Assembly (NCBI GenBank): GCA_013400115.1
Contig: VXBP01009037.1
Span: 571,527 to 635,526, forward strand
Origin: Rhinopomastus cyanomelas
Taxonomy: Eukaryota > Chordata > Aves > Bucerotiformes > Rhinopomastidae
Length of the DNA: 64,000 nt
Reading direction: 5' to 3'
Shown: positions 36,001 through 39,000 of the stretch, piece by piece
How positions within the stretch are numbered: position 1 is the first letter of the stretch
Layout of the letters: each line of letters starts with the position of its first letter
Position numbers and translations under genes: made by a program
The notes under the pieces: model-generated
The model's input: the letters and a program-made list of their open reading frames with translations, nothing else
What the model was told of the DNA's origin: nothing
Database searches by the model: none

Positions 36001-39000
36001 TGAAACGTCTCCAGAGAAGGAGATTCCACAACCCCCTGGGCAGCCCCTGCCAGGGCTCTGGCACCCTCACTGGGAACAAGGTCCTTCTCCCACTGATGTG
36101 GAACCTCTTCTGTTCCAGCTCACACCCATGAGCATCTCCCTGCTGAGGAGAGGCTGAGGGAGCTGGGGCTCTTGAGCTGGGAAAAAGGAGCCTGAGGGGT
36201 GACGCCATGGATGTTGATCAATATGTGAAGGGTGGGTGTGAGGAGGATGGAGCCAGGCTCTGCTCAGGGGCACCCAGTGACAGGACAAGGGGCAGCGGGT
36301 GTGAGCTGGGACAGAGGTGTCCGGGAGAGATGACAAAACACGCCCTAAGGAACAGGGGTTCCTTCTGCTGCTCCTTCTGGAGGAGGACAGCCCCTCCACC
36401 CAGACCTGTGAGGAGACACTGAGCTCTGAGCTCCTGGGAGGTTCATGCTGGGCTGCAAACCTGCCTGTTCCTGAGCCCTCTGAGAGGAAGCACCTCCTGC
36501 GTCTGAACCCTCTCTGCCTCCTCCGGGCTCTCCTGTTGAGTGCTAATTGCAGGGCCTTAACGATGCTCCACGTCCTCAGCTTCTACTGGTTTTTAGCGAG
36601 TTTACTCTCCGCTTGTAATGAGGTGGAGTGATTGGAATGTTTGATGCTTCTGCAGAGCTTTCTGGAACAAAGGGATCAGCCGGGGACTGCGGGGTGTGGG
36701 CGCTGCGCTCCCCGCGGCTGTCGGGAGGAGCTGGGGCAAGTCAGGGAGCTGCTTCCTCTAGCCCCCTGAGGATGGAGGACCCTCCGGGCTGTGACGGGCC
36801 TGCCTGATGTGGGGCGTGTGTGGGGCTCAGGTGGGGCGCCCAGGGTCCTGCTCTGGAGCGATGGGTCCAGTGGGAAGGGAGAGAAGCCTTGAGGTGAAGG
36901 AGCTGTCTGTGCTGGTGGAGGGGAGCAGCCCCATCACTGCAGAGCCCCGGTGGTGTAGCTCAGCCTGGGCTGTGTGAGCTGATGGAGGGGAGCAGAGCCC
37001 TGCAGTCAGAGCTCAGCCTGGGCTGTGTGAGCTGATGGAGGGGAGCAGAGCCCTGCAGTCAGAGCTCAGCCTGGGCTCTGTGTGTTGACAGCTCTCGTTT
37101 GGGTTGTGATTGCGGCTTTGGAGAGTAGTGAAAGCCCCAGTAATTGCTAAAGTGGAAGCAGTGCTTCCCTTGCACAAAGGCCTCTTCCTTTCTGCTGGAG
37201 GTTCTCTCCACCAAAGGTGTGGAAGGAGCATCTCGCCAGACCCGCACCGAGATGTCCTGGGGCCGATCACAGCCGGCGTGTGGGGGCGACCAGAGCGCTG
37301 CCAGGAGGAGATTAAGATGCAGGTCCCGGCCACGGCGCCGTCCTGCCGAGGGCTCATTAGCGTGCAGCACTCCCCTTCCTTCACCTTGGAGCAGCCTCTT
37401 CCCTCGCACCCTGATTAGGATGCCTGAGCGCTCCCTGTCCGTGCCCTTCGCAGGTCTCGGCGTTCTCGACGTGGGAGAAGGAGCTGCACAAGATCGTCTT
37501 TGATCCGCGCTACCTCCTGCTCAACCCCGACGAGCGCAAGCAGGTGAGCGCCGCCCCGGTGCTGGCGCCTGGTGCTGGGCGCCCACTGCACGTTCAGCTG
37601 CCAGAGCGATCAGAGGACGGTTCTTGGCCCCTCCGAGCACATCAGAGCTTTTAGTTCGGGGTGTGCGGGGGGTTAGGGGGCTCTGACAGCTGGTGAGGAA
37701 GGTCTCCGGGGTTGCTCTGGGGGCGAGCGATGGAGCGGCGGCGCTGAGCGTTGCGGACGCCCGCGGGAGCCGGGCAGGAGGTGAGAGCCGGGCTGAGCGA
37801 TGGCGGCTGCACCAGCCGGCTGCTCTGGGCGTGGAGACGCGAGCGAGACACCGCGGGGGGGAGACTCTGGTTGATGCTGCTTGAGATGCCTGCGTGGAGG
37901 CCTTTGCTCCCCGTGTTCCCCCTCCTCCCAGCTCCCCATGTGGTGGGGGCGCACGGAGCAGGGTCGGCTGTGGGCAGGGGGCTGCGGGTCAGCGCCGCCG
38001 CCGCTTCGCTGCTGAAGCCTGTGTCTTGTTTCCCTCTCTTGGCAAGATATTCGAGCAGTTCGTCAAGACCCGGGTCAGAGAGGAGTACAAGGAGAGGAAG
38101 AACAAGCTGCTCTTAGCCAAAGAGGAGTTCAAGAAGCTCCTGGAGGAGTCCAAGCTGTCGCCAAGGTACAGCTTCGCCGGGCCAAGAGCTGCTGAGCCAA
38201 GCTGTCTCGTTCAGCTGGGGCAGCTCCTGGAGCCCCGGGGCCCATGGTGCTTCCTGAGTGCTTTGTCCCAGCACCTCAGGAGGGAACCGTCCACCTTAGC
38301 CCTCCTCTCCCGTGCAGCACGTGGGGTGTTCTGCACAGCACCTCTGTGTGTGGTGCCCACCCAGCCTGCCCGAGGAGAGCCTTCTAGGAGCTGCCTGAAG
38401 TCAGTGCCGAGGGGAGGAGAGTCCACAGCCCCCCTGGGCAGCCCCTGCCAGGGCTCTGCGAAGAAGGTCCTTCTCACACCGATGTGGAACCTCCTCTGTT
38501 CCGGCTGACAGCCGCTGCCCTGTGTCCTGTCACCGGGCACCCCTGAGCAGAGCCTGGCTCCATCCTCCCTTCACGTATCAGCGAGGTCACCCCTCAGTGC
38601 CCTTTTCTCCAAGCTAGATACCTCCAGTGAGGAGAACCCTGGCCTTTGCCCAGGGCCATCCCGGAGCCGCCCGTTACCTAGAGCCCTGGTTTAGGCAGCA
38701 GTGAGGATTTGCCAAGTCAGGGTGTCTGGGCCAGGTCATGGCCAGGAGGAACGAGCTGCTGCCCTTCCCTTCATCGTGACTTCCGTCCTCGCCTGCCATA
38801 GCCACAGTTTCCCACCCCTTCTCATGGTCCAGTGGGAACCAGGCGAGAAGCACGTCCCCCCTCGTGTCCAGCGTCTGCATCAGCAGCGGCAGGAGGCTCA
38901 GGGCGCAGGCTCTGAGGGTGCAGGCTCTGGGGGCGCAGGCTCTGGGGGCGCAGGCTCTGGGGGCGCAGGGTGCAGGCTTGCAGGGTGCAGGCTCCAAGGG

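Larger units (their letters stand above)
34262..37453 (+). other. Intron 9 of TCERG1L
   Basis: GT at 34,262 and AG at 37,452-37,453. It carries two plus-strand CR1 copies, the inverted CR1 at 35.9-36.3 kb, AT-rich single-copy stretches at 35.6 and 36.5 kb, and a 53-bp tandem repeat near 37.0 kb. Bases 37.1-37.4 kb are unique sequence. Confidence 0.8.
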
